A DNA stretch of 64,000 bases from Sequoia sempervirens (taxonomy: Eukaryota; Streptophyta; Pinopsida; Cupressales; Cupressaceae). The stretch covers positions 1 to 64,000 of the forward strand of contig VDFB02018517.1 of NCBI GenBank assembly GCA_007258455.2. The letters are read 5' to 3'. The notes under the pieces were generated by a model that saw only the letters and a program-made list of their open reading frames with translations, was not told the origin of the DNA and did no database searches. Positions within the stretch are counted from its first letter, which is position 1, and each line of letters begins with the position of its first letter. Both the position numbers and the translations under genes were made by a program. This document shows positions 62,581 through 64,000 of this stretch, in pieces.

Positions 62581-62905
62581 TTTCATGCCTAACTCTAACT
62601 TTTGTTAGAATTCATTTGCTATTGAGTTAATCTACAGACCAACTGTTCTTGATAATTCAGACAACTGGCAAGTCTTCAGTGACGATGAAGATATTGAAGA
62701 ATTTCTCGTCATGGGAGACAATTACAAAGAATTGTTCTTTGAAGGAAGTTCAACTCCTTATAGAGAGTCAATTGCTGAAGACTCTGAGGTTATAGAATCT
62801 AGAATCATATAGTTGAAGGGAAATCAGATTCCTAAAGGTTTTGTATCCTTAGAGGATATTTTTGACAGGCATGATCGTTACATCTGAGATCAGAAAAGGT
62901 CAGGG
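62581..62905 (+). pseudogene. Acidic linker between RNase H and RT
   Basis: Same frame as its neighbours, with stops at about 62606 (TAG), 62810 (TAG) and 62885 (TGA). Reads as FLVMGDNYKELFFEGSS and FVSLEDIFDRHDRY; no known domain. Confidence 0.5.
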
Positions 62906-64000
62906 GTGAATACTTCATCAGAATATAATCAAGTCAACATAGGTAATAAAGACAAGCCTCGACTTGTGAATTTGGGTAAATGTTGTACTCCTGAAGAAAC
63001 TGAGAGGTTTATCGCTTTGTTCAAGCAGTACAAGGATGTTTTCGCCTGGTCACATGAAGATTTAAAGGTCTTCACACCCGTTGAATTGTCTCACACAATT
63101 CCATTGAAGTCTGATGTTAAGCCTTTCAGGAAGAAACAAAGACATTACAATCCACAAATTCAGAGTACTATCTACGTGGAAATTCAGAAGATGGTGGACT
63201 CGAGGATAATTTTTTCTATTCATCACTCCACCTAGGTGTCAAACATTGTTCCTGTGTGCAAGAAAAATGGAGAAATCAGAATTTGTGTTGATTTCAGGAA
63301 CTTGAATCAATCGTCCTTAAAGGACAACTATCCCTTACCTATCATGGAGCATACATTGCAGATAGTTACCGGATCAGAAATGCTATCACTTCTTGATGGT
63401 TTTTTTGGCTACAATCAGATTGCAGTGGTTGAGGAGGATCAGATAAAGACAACTTTCACCACACTGTGGGGAATGTTTGCTTATGAAAGCATGCCTTTCG
63501 GCCTTATCAACATTGGTGCTACTTTTCAAAGAGCCATGGATTTAGCGTTTGGGGATCTTAGGAATAAGATCATAGTTGTCTATCTTGATGACTTAACTGT
63601 TTTTTCAGATAAATAGAGTGATCACTTTTCACACCTTGTGGAAGTGTTCGAGAGATGCAGGTATCACAAAATATCTTTGAATCCGAAGAAGACAATCTTC
63701 GCAGTGACAGAGGGCAAGTTACTTGGCCATATCGTTTCCAAAGAAGGTACTAGAATAGATCTGAATCGGGTAGATTCAATCAGAAACATGTCTCTCCCTA
63801 CAAGAAAAACGTAGGTGCACTCTTTTTTCGGTAAAGTTAACTTTATCCGAAGGTTCGTACCTGATTTCTTAGAGCTGACAAAGGAGATCTCAGCAATGAT
63901 GAAGAAGACGTCTACTTTTGTGTGGACGAATGAAGGCAAACATGCCTTTACTAAAATCAAGGAAGCTATTGCTAATGCACCAGTGTTAGTTCAGCCTGAC
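62906..64000 (+). pseudogene. Tat-like reverse transcriptase, partial at the window end
   Basis: RT entry FKQYKDVFAWSHEDLKVF, SHTIPLKSDVKPFRKKQR, then after a TAG at 63233 VSNIVPVCKKNGEIRICVDF, DNYPLPIMEHTLQIVTG, TLWGMFAYESMPFGL and the catalytic IIVVYLDDLTVFSDK near 63570. After a TAG at 63614 it continues LNPKKTIFAVTEGKLLGHIV, and after a TAG at about 63812 HSFFGKVNFIRRFVPDF. The RT connection is entered when the window ends, so the gypsy RNase H and integrase cannot be judged. Confidence 0.88.

Larger units (their letters stand above)
55426..64000 (+). mobile_element. Tat-like Ty3/gypsy retrotransposon, cut by the window end
   Basis: A 4.3 kb 5' LTR, primer binding region, gag, protease, an RNase H of the archaeal type, then reverse transcriptase. 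It has a very long LTR with internal tandem repeats and a second-type RNase H, both traits of the Tat lineage (Ogre, Retand and relatives). Thirteen in-frame stops make it defective. Gypsy RNase H, integrase and the 3' LTR should lie past 64000. Confidence 0.75.

Overview
The window reads as nuclear DNA of a large, repeat-filled seed-plant genome, most likely a gymnosperm and probably a conifer. The sequence is AT-rich and made almost entirely of nested, decayed transposable elements. It includes a Penelope-like retroelement with a GIY-YIG endonuclease, and among plants that class is reported chiefly from conifers (the Dryad elements). No intact cellular gene was found. Host genes appear only as exon-like fragments near 44.5-48.7 kb.

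Layout. 1-132: right end of a terminal-inverted-repeat DNA transposon, sitting in a copia LTR. 133-6035: Ty1/copia element on the minus strand, with gag, integrase, RT and RNase H remnants. 6036-18838: a large non-coding LTR element on the minus strand, with LTR-like ends of about 4.3-4.5 kb and a 3.95 kb interior without genes; the copia element lies in its 3' LTR. 18839-29131: an LTR element of unknown family ('element A') with three tandem primer-binding-site copies and an acidic unknown ORF. It was later hit by a tandem TIR transposon (19671-21244), a Penelope-like element (22704-24390) and a 3.5 kb solo LTR (25298-28809). 30536-41699: a nearly complete Ty3/gypsy chromovirus with two 3.2-3.3 kb LTRs and pol damaged only by a few stops. 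44502-48050: a 1.38 kb inverted repeat with a 0.79 kb spacer, carrying fragments of a cinnamoyl-CoA-reductase-like gene and a tRNA-Ser-like sequence; a family-1 glycosidase exon lies just outside. 50037-55425: a minus-strand gypsy element with only gag traces. 55426-64000: a Tat-like gypsy element with a 4.3 kb repeat-bearing LTR, gag, protease, a second-type RNase H placed before the RT, and RT, cut by the window end.

Order of events can be partly read from the junctions. Element A is older than the insertions inside it. The copia element is younger than the non-coding LTR element it interrupts, and the TIR transposon at 1-132 is younger than the copia LTR it cuts. The chromovirus is among the youngest, since its LTRs are nearly identical apart from one deletion.

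The points most worth a second look are: (1) the long inverted duplication of a phenylpropanoid-type reductase gene fragment, which would give a long hairpin RNA if transcribed; (2) the Penelope-like copy with a 15 bp target duplication, short flanking inverted repeats and a near-match to a hammerhead ribozyme core; (3) the Tat-like polyprotein order with RNase H upstream of RT; and (4) the stop codons of that element, all of which can be explained by C-to-T changes at CHG or CG sites.
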